DNA of 64,000 nucleotides from Siphonodentalium dalli. Its lineage: Eukaryota; Mollusca; Scaphopoda; Gadilida; Siphonodentaliidae. The stretch spans positions 95,098,707-95,162,706 of the forward strand of contig CP136067.1 in NCBI GenBank assembly GCA_032622095.1. Direction: 5' to 3'. The notes under the pieces were generated by a model. It had not been told where the DNA came from. It searched no databases and saw nothing but the letters and a program-made list of their open reading frames with translations. Positions 35,502-46,035 of this stretch are shown piece by piece. The first letter of the stretch is position 1. Every line of letters begins with the position of its first letter. The translations under genes and the position numbers were made by a program.

Positions 35502-36285
35502 CTAGCCGATGATCCCGACGTTGTCCGGGCTATTCAAAAACCAAATTTCAATGAGCCCGACGTTGTCCGGGCTATTCAAAAACCAAATTTCAAGTCGACA
35601 GCTCTACCCGTTTCCGAGATCTGGTCTGCGCATGCGCGAAGCTGGCGTCGCACGGGCTCGGCGACCCGATAAAATTCGTATCCGGGACAAAATACATTCA
35701 CATACCTAATTTCAAGTCGATAGCTCCACCCGTTTCCGAGATCTTGACTGCGCATGCGCGAAGCTGGCGTCGCACGGACTCGGCGACCCGATAAAATTCG
35801 TACCCGGGGCAAGATACATTCACATACCAAATTTCAAGTCGATAGCTCCACCCGTTTCCGAGATCTCGTCTGCGCATGCGCGAAGCTGGCGTCGCACGGG
35901 CTCGGCGACCCGATAAAATTCGTATCCGGGGCAAGATACATTCACATAGCAAATTTCAAGTCGATAGCTCCACCCGTTTCCGAGATCTCGTCTGCGCATG
36001 CGCGAAGCTGGCGTCGCACGGGCTCGGCGACCCGATAAAATTCGTATCCGGGGCAAGATACATTCACATAGCAAATTTCAAGTCGATAGCTCCACCCGTT
36101 TCCGAGATCTCGTCTGCGCATGCGCGAAGCGGGCGTCGCACGGACTCGCCAATACGACAACGTCCACCGCCTGGTCAAACTACACACACGTACCAAGTTT
36201 CGTCCCGATCGGTCGAGAATCGTAGATTTGTATCAATGACATACAGACAGACATACAGACAGAGGTCTTCAAAATATATATGAGA
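35502..36285. repeat. 122-bp tandem repeat element, copy 2
   Basis: It abuts copy 1 head to tail, beginning ACTAGCCGATGATCCCGACG with a partial duplication of that start at about 35550. It has five 122-bp units starting near 35588, 35707, 35829, 35951 and 36073, and ends in CAGACAGAGGTCTTCAAAA. The unit length is fixed by the recurrence of TGCGCATGCGCGAAGC. Frames of 84-135 codons on both strands are repeat artefacts. Confidence 0.9.
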
Positions 36286-37899
36286 TGATTCAACTCCGAA
36301 ATTTTGTGGCGAGTATTAGTGAGCGCTGTAATGGTATGTTGAAAACAACATGGTGTCAGTCTCAACCAAAGTTCATTTTTTGGGTCTTCCCGGTGTTGAG
36401 TATTTTTGCCTATCGCACATATTTCACGTACTGTACAACAGGTAGTGTAACATAATTTGGCTTTGTTTACATAACACAGCGTACGAACTTGACAATGGAC
36501 CTATCCGTTCGTCCCGCCCACATGTAGACTGCATGGTTACTGTTACTACGCACCACAAGCCATCTCAATTCCGCTATCTCTTCAGTGCTAAAATCGCTTC
36601 CGATGCGAAAGAACTGTGTTGTTAAACGCCATGTAACACGATAATATAGCTTCGTTCTGAATATCACGATTTTCAAGATACCTTTGTGTGTATATATGCA
36701 ACATGTAAAAGTGACTGTCGTTAGATATAAACAAAAATAGAACCGTTTTTAAACAAAAAACAGGTGTGATTGTTAGGCCACTTCCGATAAACAACAAAGA
36801 TAGATGTTTAGGCATACGTTGAATCAAACGGTGTAAATGAAGCCATTATGAAACTTCAATATCAAAAAGCAAATTTAATATCGAAGCTATGCTAATGGTT
36901 CACACCTTGATGAAATAAACCAAACGGGGGTGTACATGTGGTAATTAATCTATAATCCCTCTTTTGTCGAAATAAATATAACGATATCAGTTTACCAAAC
37001 ACGAGCGTCCTGAATGAACCCTGGTGACATCAGGCCGGATGCAAAGGATTATCAAATAATGGCCTTTTAAAATTCCACATCCTATATTTGCCGTAAATAA
37101 AGTACATTAAAGAAAACGCCGACTATCATGGAGTCAGTTACATGTTGCCCTGTCGAGGCAACAATGGCACACAGTGAACTTGTTCGGTGAAGGTTGCGTG
37201 TATACACCGCGAAGCACGTGCAATGTGTGAAATTTCGTGTAATTCTCTTGGAAAATATCTGTTGATTCTCATTTACACGTACATTGTCGGAGGAAGCTTT
37301 AGATTCTCAAATTGATTCAGTAAGATCGACGTTCGCACGAGATCATACAGGTTAGTGTGAATAGCAGACGTTCGAACTCAATATTACCACGATGTTATAA
37401 CAGGAACAAATGTATACATTTATAACGAAAAACACTTCACATAAAACACATAAGCGCGGCACAATTAATATTCATAACGCATCATCGATCGGGACTACTA
37501 TTTCCACGCTTTAGTCTGAAATCTGTTATATATAAATATTGAAATTTAAATAACACTAGGATCCGAGTGTGGTCGTTGGCATTGTTTAATCCAGCGTAAA
37601 GAGATGTCATAGTTACTTTTTTATTTAGGAAACTTAACTAAAACATGTATAAATATCGTTCGTCAACCGGACATGTTCCCCATGCACATATCAGCGCCAT
37701 TGTAGCTATATAAGACATATTTTGCTCTCGTGTTAGTAAATTCACTATAGCTAACAACTGTAGTTAGGGACCAGCTTGTGGTGCGATTCCTATCACTAGA
37801 CAGGCGTATGTCACTTCCGGGTTTAAGCTATCGGCTCATTGGCTATAATTGAAATTGGGGCGGTACCCACTGATAGGTCCATTGCGTTCTATTTACGCG
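36286..37899. other. No recognisable gene
   Basis: AT-rich unique-looking sequence between mirrored repeat arrays. Frames of 61-79 codons on - near 36180-36827 have no motif. No promoter or RNA gene is recognised. Confidence 0.45.
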
Positions 37900-39084
37900 A
37901 TATCTAGAGTGAACCGCATATCGACCTATAATAGCCTGATCGGGATAAAATAGTCCAATCAGTCTTCCGGGAAAAGTGCTCACTGTTGTAAGAGAGGGAA
38001 CTCTAAATTTCTTGACTATTGAAATTCTGATTGTATGAATATTTGTATATGTTTATTTTGAATATTCTCAGGTTGTGTTTTATCGTAAAAATGTGTGCGA
38101 TTTATCGCCAAGGTTTGCGATTTATCACATAGTAGTTTTCGAGATATTGCAAAGTTGTTTGTGATTTATCACGTAAAGTTGTTTGACGATTTATCGCAAA
38201 AGTTTGCTCCCCTTGTCCCATATTCATGCTGGCTGTGAAAGACCGATCGGTCTATTTTAGCTAGACCGGGTTATTATAGATCGATAGGTTGTTCACCCAG
38301 ACCTGTTTAAGATAGCTGATTTATAATGCTTACTTTAACTACACACATGTTAAGAAATTTTGCCGATTATTTCAGACATTCAGACAAATTTTACTCCACG
38401 TGCACGGAACTGGTCAGTGAAATCCTGACCCAGACCTGTTTAAGATGTCTGATTCACAATGTGTATACAGAAGCCCATTAATGCCAACGCATAAACATAT
38501 AGCTGCGATAAATCACAGACCATTGTTATAAATCTCAAACATCTTTACGATAAATCGCAAAGGATAATCGCCAAATAGTTTTGTTGATTTGCGATTTATC
38601 GAAAAGGTTGGCTCCCCTTAACTATTTTAGCCCGATTGGACTATTTTAGATCGATATGTGGTTCACCCGACCTGTTTAAGATGTCAGATATTTAATATTT
38701 ATACGGTTGAAGCCAATTAGTGCCAACGCGTGAAACTATATCTGCGATAAATCACAAACCATTGCGATTAAACTCAAACCTTTGTGATCAATCGCCAGCA
38801 TCTTTGCAACAAATTGGCAAGTAGTTGCAAAGACGTTTGCGATTTACCACAAAGTAGTTTGCGATTCATCACATATGTTTGCGATTTATCTCAAAGTTGT
38901 TTTGCGATTTATCGTAAAGTAGTTTGCGATTTATCGGGTTATTATAGATCAATTTGTGGTTCACCAAGACCTGTTAAGATGTTTTATTTATGTTTAATTT
39001 AGTTAAATTATAGATCGATTGGTGGTTCACCCAGTCCTGTTTAATTTCCTAATTTCGAGGGCTTGGTACCTGGGCAGGTTCTCC
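37900..39084. repeat. Mirrored GATCGG and CGATTTATCGC arrays
   Basis: It contains CCTGATCGGGATAAAATAG, GTCTTCCGGGAAAAGTGCTCAC and TATTTTGAATATTCTCAG (the complements of 31285-31400). Then two runs of TTGCGATTTATCGCAAA-type units (38085-38215, 38500-38935) each follow an AGAAGCCCATTAATGCCAACGC-type leader. The parts mirror 30769-31640 in reverse order. Confidence 0.75.
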
Positions 39085-39315
39085 ACATAGTCACTAGATA
39101 TTTTGCACTCCAGAGTACCCGGACAAGTACGCCAGAGTACCTGGATAGGTTCTCCACGTACTACCTATATATTTGGTACACCAGAGTACCCGAACAGGTA
39201 CATTAGAGTGCCTGAGCAGATACTTCACATAGTACCTTGATAGTTGGTACCCCAGGGTACCTAGATAGGTACTCCAGAGTACCAAAATACCAACATTTGA
39301 GTACCTGGATACATG
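39085..39315. repeat. GGTACTC...GAGTACC array, second
   Basis: About eight imperfect units such as CCAGAGTACCTGGATAGGTTCTCC. Same family as 29986-30335. Confidence 0.85.
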
Positions 39316-39807
39316 ACGTTAACAGTCGCATTCCATTGCTGTGGCCATTAGCCAACACACTGTTAGCACACGGGTTGGACACCCCACCTTGAACACGTCA
39401 GTGGTAAATGCACGAGAATGATTCACGAGACTTATTTATACATCGATGGGATGGTACTTTACATTTCTGTGCTTTTTTGCTTTGACAATGAATTATTTTA
39501 ATACGTTGTAAAGTCGTTTATTCCACCATAAACCACGCTGCCATAATCACTCGGTTGGAGGGTTGGACACCACACCCACACAAATCCAGTGATGAGCGCA
39601 TGGCAATTACGTAATTATCATCGATGATAAGTTGTAACTACTTCACCTCCCCGTAGCTGTACTAATGCATGGGGAGGAGTAGATCCCCAGTGTCTTGGTA
39701 AGAATCAGCGCTGTATGAGTGTTAAACGTGATAATCGAGTCTGTTGACTCTTCACGGTAATATTCCGATACATTCAAGATCGGGAGAACACACTAATTGT
39801 CGTCATT

Positions 39808-40327
39808 GGGGTCATTGTCCCAAGGGATCGATACAATTGTAGCCAGCTTTTCACAGGCTATCACATTTGTAGCTAGCTTTTCACAGGCTATCACATTTGT
39901 AGCTAGCTTTTCACAGGCTATCACATTTGTAGCTAGCTTTTCACAGGCTATCACATTTGTAACTAGCTTTTCAAATTATATCTGTTTATGACGCAATATA
40001 TGACGTCATCGCGTGAACACGTGACCAAAATGGCGACATGCTCCAGACCTGGGTTCTTTTATTAAGTCACAGGAATAGAACTCGAGAAATTTCATGACAT
40101 TGGGTACAGAAATGACAATCTACATTAATATACAATTTATTTCCTCCGTTATAAATTAAAGTTGTTTTTCATTTATCTACTCACGAATGTGATTAGTTCG
40201 TTCATTAGACCCACATGAATATATAATGCTGGCTACGAATGTGATCGCCCTTGAGAAGCTGGCTACATTTGTGATCAATTTGAAAAGCTGGCTACGAATG
40301 TGATCGATGCCTTGTGACAATGACGCC
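39808..40327. mobile_element. MITE with inverted ends and 30-bp tandem array
   Basis: The left end GGTCATTGTCCCAAGGGATCGATACAATTGTAGCCAGC is the near complement of the right end, which finishes ATGTGATCGATGCCTTGTGACAATGACGCC. Inside the left end are four exact 30-bp units starting at 39841, 39871, 39901 and 39931 (AGCTAGCTTTTCACAGGCTA and so on), plus a fifth partial. The right end has three diverged inverted copies. Confidence 0.85.
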
Positions 40328-40494
40328 ATCAACCTAATTTCCACACTAAATATAGGAAATAATGTTCGATAAATTAAAACAAATAACTAAGATATCCTTC
40401 AACACACATCAGCATTATTCAATAAATAATCCAATTATCACATGTATGTGTCCTAGATGGAGGTCTACTATGGTCGGTTTTTGAATGGCACTGT

Positions 40495-40609
40495 TAACGC
40501 CATACATTTGTACTTGGATAGTACTCCAGAGTACCAACAATGTGGTACTCCCACGGGACCAGTGCAGTACCTACGTGGGTACTATGGAGCACATATTGTT
40601 TTAAGAGTG
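40495..40609. repeat. GGTACTC...GAGTACC array, third, with terminal sequence
   Basis: A few palindromic units, then CACATATTGTTTTAAGAGTG, the complement of the 29986 terminus. It may be the right end of a very large inverted-repeat element. Confidence 0.7.
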
Positions 40610-40840
40610 TTATAGTGCCACAGTAAGATTACCCAAGGATGCCACATGTTAACCACTTGAATCTGGTTGAATGGTGGTCATTAACGCCCTACAAACTGGT
40701 TAAAGGGGTCGATTAATTGCACGTATAACATTGCTTTAGTTACAGTGGACAAGGTCAAAACATTCTAATAACTCGTGTGACTGATTCCGTGATATTTGGT
40801 GTCCCATAATTGGATCCGTGTCTCCGAGATTATCCATCAT

Positions 40841-41786
40841 TCCATACGTATATCACAACAATATCACACATTATCAGGGCATCGCAGACGGTTCGATCAA
40901 AACGATCGCAGACTCCGTAACTGGGCGATATGTTATGGCGACATGGTTCTAAGCTCACGTTTCGATTAATATTGATGAATATGATGCACACATCCTTTGT
41001 GATATTTGTATATGTAGGTACTTGTAAAGTGTAGTCACCATTCTTGTGACTGACTCATCACCAGGCATGAATGATATGTGGCGTCAGTTAATTAACTCCA
41101 ACTAATTTATACATTGTTGTTGTCTTGTTATCGTAGTCGCCAGTGATTGACTCTTGTGAATTATTCTGGTGCGTTTATAATTTTGTGAAACTTAAGTAAT
41201 TGTTTTGAACGTCACATCACTGTCAACTGTAGCATGTTGGTAAACATGCCAGTATTCTCAGATTTCTGCTTTCACTAGTTTCGCCGAGGAAATTGTCAAT
41301 GCTTAGCCGTCGGTCCATACGTATATCACAACAATATCACACATTATCAGGGCATCGCAGACGGTTCGATCAAAACGATCGCAGACTCCGTAACTGGGCG
41401 ATATGTTATGGCGACATGGTTCTAAGCTCACGTTTCGATTAATATTGATGAATATGATGCACCCATCCTTTGTGATATTTGTATATGTAGGTACTTGTAA
41501 AGTGTAGTCACCATTTTTGTGACTGACTCATCACCAGGCATGAATGATATGTGGCGTCAGTTAATTAACTCCAACTAATTTATACATTGTTGTTGTCTTG
41601 TTATCGTAGTCGCCAGTGATTGACTCTTGTGAATTATTCTGGTGCGTATATAATTTTGTGAAACTTAAGTAATTGTTTTGAACGTCACATCACTGTCAAC
41701 TGTAGCATGTTGGTAAACATGCCAGTATTCTCAGATTTCTGCTTTCACTAGTTTCGCCGAGGAAATTGTCAATGCTTAGCCGTCGG
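40841..41786. repeat. Near-identical 473-bp tandem duplication
   Basis: TCCATACGTATATCACAACA begins both copies, at 40841 and 41314, and both end ...CAATGCTTAGCCGTCGG. I found only about three differences (for example ACACATCC/ACCCATCC, GCGTTTATAA/GCGTATATAA), so the duplication is young. It has no coding content. Confidence 0.9.
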
Positions 41787-44030
41787 TGTTCAGAGATTAT
41801 AACATTTTGTCAGGGTGTCCGGTTCATATACAACCCGAAATCAGACAGTGTTACTAACATAGTCTGGTCGATAAACTCAAATTTTAGGGTCAACCTAGAA
41901 CAAATTCGGACTAAGTTGGTTTTTATACCATTTTGAAGAGGAAGCTCTCCTCTATAACATATCCAAAATCCGCTAAAATCCGCTTTGAACTTTTTTTGTA
42001 ATTCAAGATGGCGTCCAAGATGGCTGCCATTTTCCTATAAGTCAGCTTGATGCAATTATAATGAGAACATATTGTCATATGTATACACATGTATACATTT
42101 TTGTGAAGCTATGACATAACGCAATCTTTATGTGCCAAAACTGGAACTCCCCGTCCAAGGTGGCCTCCAAAATGGTGACCGGAAGTGGATTTTTTACGTT
42201 TTTTACTAATACTTTTAAGATAAGTTTCTGTGGTTTGTAACTGGTTGAGAATTTTGACTTTATTTTGAATATAGCATATTAACTGACCATTGGAGCAATG
42301 AAATATGCTGTTCGTGGGGTCAACACCTCTTCCGATCACTCAAAAATTCGATTTTACAAAACGCGGTATAACATTTAACAAAAGATCCCCTTTGAAATTC
42401 TGGTCATAGTTCACCAAGAAGTGGGAAGAACTGTGCAATGTAAGTGATGCATTCTATATCTTATTGATATTCGAACTTAATGGTACCAAAATTGTCACTT
42501 TGGCTCAAAATGGCCGCCAAAATATGGAAAATGGTAATTATTATCCCAGCGTGCCATGCAACCGCTTGCAAGTTGTGGTGATGTACACAAATGACTACAG
42601 GTTTATAAGAAGTTAGTCCTAAATTCACACAAAAATACTTTGAGAACATTTTCATTTTCATGAAGCATAGTACATTAGCCTAGGTACATGCTATAAAGTG
42701 TACGCCGATGCCGAGAATGGATGCAAAATAAACGGCATAGCGGGCGATTATGTTTTCTACATTGTTATACATTGTAAAAAAGACGATCCGATGCCGCCAT
42801 GTTATCAGTTTCCTCTCAATGTAAACATTTATCGTGCACCACGTGATCGTCTCATCCAATCAACTTGGGTGTATTCATTAGAAACTTCAAGGAACCAAAT
42901 TCACATATGTTTCATGGCCATTTTATATCTCGGGCCGAAGAAAGTTACAACAATATGTACCACAATGCGTTACTGGTACCCCATGGCACCAATGTCAATC
43001 GTTATTCATATTCATATTCATAACATTTTGTGATAAGTGTGTGGAAGCCTAGACATAAACTATCTCCTATTAAGATAACAGAAACACATAACAAATGCAC
43101 TTAATATAAAGAGCGTTTATATTCAAATCGCTTGGAATTTAACTTTAATGTTAGTGCTTTATATATCATCATTTTATCATGCATACGTATATATATCTCA
43201 CTGTTATGAATGTGACAACACCATTACAATTTGTGAAATGTATAACTTATCTATAAATGCGTGTACCTTTAATTGAGGTACGTTATACAGTAAACTCGGT
43301 ACCCAATATACCCAAGGACGTGGGGCTTTCTCGCTTATTTTATTTCAACTTTCTGTCTGATTCTGAAGCTGCCTATACAGCAGGGTGTTCTGTCCTGTCT
43401 ATCGTTAGCTTATGCCAGCTTCCGCTTTCCGGTGAGTAAGACATGGTACCTCTTGTTGTGGACGCCAGTATCATTTGGCATCTCCCATTTACTCACATAT
43501 GTGAGTCATGCAAATAAGCACGCATTATATACGAAATTGTTCAGTACATTAGAAAATAATGTAAATGTTCAATAAGCGCTTTGTTACTCGTGTGATGAGG
43601 GATTGGGACTCATGTGATACGAATTACATGTATATAAAACAATTTAATAAATTAATATAAATAGAAATAAGACAAATGCATTGATCTCTCTGTCACGAAG
43701 CCACTTGCGTGTGAGATAGACATCATACCATTGTGCTTGAAGATTTGTATCTTTACTTTCTCTGTATCTCTCCCTCTCTCTGCACTCAATGAGACTCCAG
43801 CACTATCCATCTCTCATCTATATTCCCTCTTCGCCTCTGCTTGAATGGCAAATTTGTACAATACGATACGTAATGTATATATCCTAATTTATTGTATAGA
43901 ATGTATTATCGGATCTAGATACATATGAATACTGTGTAACACTATGTATGCTCTTCAGAAATGGAGGTAATAAACAAATATATGTTTACAATTGCTATGT
44001 TCACAGAGAATAATCACACACTCACGTAAT
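41787..44030. other. Dispersed repeat, then no recognisable gene
   Basis: 41885-42190 repeats the block of intron 1 (AACCTAGAACAAATTCGG, ATCCGCTAAAATCCGC, AAGATGGCGTCC). Frames at 42698-43033 and 43257-43439 show no motif; the second is followed by a consensus donor GGTGAGTAAG near 43431, so an isolated exon cannot be excluded. A reverse-strand AATAAA at 43888-43893 may end the GPCR transcript. Confidence 0.4.
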
Positions 44031-45062
44031 TCACTCACTGTGTGTGCAGCAACGTAGAAGACTCAGGAACTTTTCCCTGAATTTCTTGCCAGTGAGAAAG
44101 TAAAAGAAGAAATTTACCGCATGATTGCTTGAACTGAGAGTGTCAATGGTTACCGCCACGAGACTTATCCGTGCATTATAATGTGAGTCATTATCCCATC
44201 TATACTCGTCGAAATGGAAGTACTCCCATACATTGTATGCCGCATTAGGTAGATTTAATAACACGAATGCCACAGATATTCCTAAAAGCATATTCGTGAT
44301 GTCCATTTGCTTGCTGATTTCATCACTGTGAACATTGGTGGTAATGTGTTTTCTAATGCGCCGATGTTTCACTATTTTGTAAACAATCATACTATTGAAG
44401 AATATAACACATATACAAGGAACAAATGCGTAGATAAGCGCATCAACCCATACCCATGGGCCGTAGAAAAAATCGTATACTTCATCCTTGATGTCACACT
44501 CTGATTTTTTAAAGTCTGTACGTATTACATCAACTGCCCACCAATAATAGCCCGTCAATGATAAGAATAATAAGAACGACGTTCCAATTACAATAATGGT
44601 GTTCTTCCGTGTGCAGATGCGTTTCACATGAAAAGGAAACCATGTTGCTATGAATCTTTCTACTGTCATGGCAACCAAAATCCAGTTTGCGTACATCATC
44701 ATGGTGTCGGCCGTTATTATAAGAATTTTGCACGTTGATTGAGTCAAAAACACCTGGTATTGAGTGAATTTTTCGAGCAATAGTTTTGATAGCAACGCAA
44801 TGGTATCCACCATAGCAAGGCAGATGACGTAGATAGATGGTGACGTCAGAGGTTTCATTGTTGCTATGGTGATAATGGAGATGATATTTCCAGGAACGCC
44901 TACCGCTGACAATACATATATGTAGCTATCACGCAGCTTATCACCTACATCCATCTCCCATAAATGTTCCACCGGCTCGTTATCCTCCGTCCATTCTGAG
45001 AGAGGTGGTTCCTCTGTGAAACCAAATGTCCCCGAGTGAGCCACTGTGGCAGTTATTTCCAT
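44031..45062 (-). CDS. Class A (rhodopsin-like) peptide-type GPCR
   Basis: 343 residues with seven predicted membrane segments at about 45-68, 76-97, 108-133, 153-174, 203-228, 255-277 and 299-322. Family landmarks are GN at 58-59 in TM1, LAMVD (Asp86) in TM2, Cys111 paired with Cys189, ERF (135-137) in place of DRY, the LP of NLP (270-272) in TM6, and NFFFY (317-321) in place of NPxxY. A short tail with Cys338-339 is suited to palmitoylation. It acts in the plasma membrane through G proteins. The overall look is of the large mollusc/annelid set of FMRFamide-receptor-like orphan receptors, but the ligand is unknown. The coding region is one exon. An acceptor (TTGTTGCTATTGCAG) four bases before the ATG suggests a 5' UTR intron. 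There is a likely poly(A) signal at 43888-43893. Confidence 0.9.
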   Translation of the reverse strand: MEITATVAHSGTFGFTEEPPLSEWTEDNEPVEHLWEMDVGDKLRDSYIYVLSAVGVPGNIISIITIATMKPLTSPSIYVICLAMVDTIALLSKLLLEKFTQYQVFLTQSTCKILIITADTMMMYANWILVAMTVERFIATWFPFHVKRICTRKNTIIVIGTSFLLFLSLTGYYWWAVDVIRTDFKKSECDIKDEVYDFFYGPWVWVDALIYAFVPCICVIFFNSMIVYKIVKHRRIRKHITTNVHSDEISKQMDITNMLLGISVAFVLLNLPNAAYNVWEYFHFDEYRWDNDSHYNARISLVAVTIDTLSSSNHAVNFFFYFLTGKKFREKFLSLLRCCTHSE

Positions 45063-46035
45063 TGAACTGCAATAGCAACAATCATTTCAGGAACAACAAC
45101 CACTCAAACGCCCTGAAACAGATAAAAGAATAATAAAACACAATCGTAATGTCTGGTAACCCTCACTGTTAGAAAAATGCCCGTCGCTTTAAGGGTGTCA
45201 TACCGCGCAAAACATCGCTACCAACCTTGGACCGTTAAACATATGGTCAGGCTGTATCATGTTCCACGTTACAAAACCGTTTAAGTAACTGGCAGGCTGT
45301 AACCAGTAACTGTCAGACCGTTGTATTTTTTACGGTTCAACACCGTTTAATTAATATAAAGACCGTAATTAATGGTCAGATCAATGGTATTTTTCACGGG
45401 TCAACCAGGGGGGGGGGGGGGTGAATTTTTTTTCCGGGCACGTATGCCGGGGTGGGTGGGTGGTCAAAGCCACCAACCAGCAATTTTTTCCGCAACTAAA
45501 AAAAAAATTCCTGCTTGTTTTTTTTAGTGTTGTGGCAATGAGTTGGGCTTCAAAACCACTTTGAATGAGAGAAATAATGTAATTCTAACTGGTAAACTAA
45601 CTGCAGGCAGTTATCGTGTTGTATTTTATTGCAAATTTTGCAATCCAAGATGGCCGCTGGCAGTCATGTTTTTTTGGCCGAATGACCTCAAAATGACTCA
45701 TTCCTATTTACATGTCCATGTTAACATCTATGATAAATAGTATGCACAGAAATTCATATACAGCTGTTTACAGTGAATTTCCCCCGCAAATCTCTGTTTT
45801 AGTGTTAAAGGGGGGGGGGGTGGGTGTCAAAAAATGGTCGGAAAAAAACTGCCGAAAACGGAAACAAATTTGGCGGTGGGGGTGGGTGGTACAAAAAATG
45901 ATCGAAAGGGAAAAAATGCCATACGTGCCTGAATTTTTTTTCCGACCTCCCCCTGGGTCAACACCAATTTTTTGCTCTTAATTTTCTATTTACCATAGAA
46001 TTAGCCAAGTTCCCATTGTAACAATATGAAAATGA
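45063..46035. other. Intergenic, G-rich repeat fragments
   Basis: 45180-45400 has iterated AACCGTTTAA/GACCGTAATTAATGGTC blocks. 45405-45480 and 45805-45960 are G/A-rich with poly-G runs of 11-14 and resemble each other in inverted orientation (GGTGGGTGG, TTTTTTTCCGACC). 45650 carries CAAGATGGCCGC, as in other dispersed repeats here. No gene is recognised. Confidence 0.5.

Noticed and set aside
35150..36283. Several 60-135 codon open frames on both strands
   Set aside because: They repeat every 122 bp with the tandem array and are artefacts of its GC-rich unit.
39841..39975. Exact 30-bp direct repeats resembling a CRISPR array
   Set aside because: The repeats are contiguous with no spacers and lie inside an inverted-repeat element of an animal genome.
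42698..43439. Possible exons of an unknown host gene
   Set aside because: Open frames with one consensus donor, but no recognisable domain, acceptor partner or phase-linked second exon.
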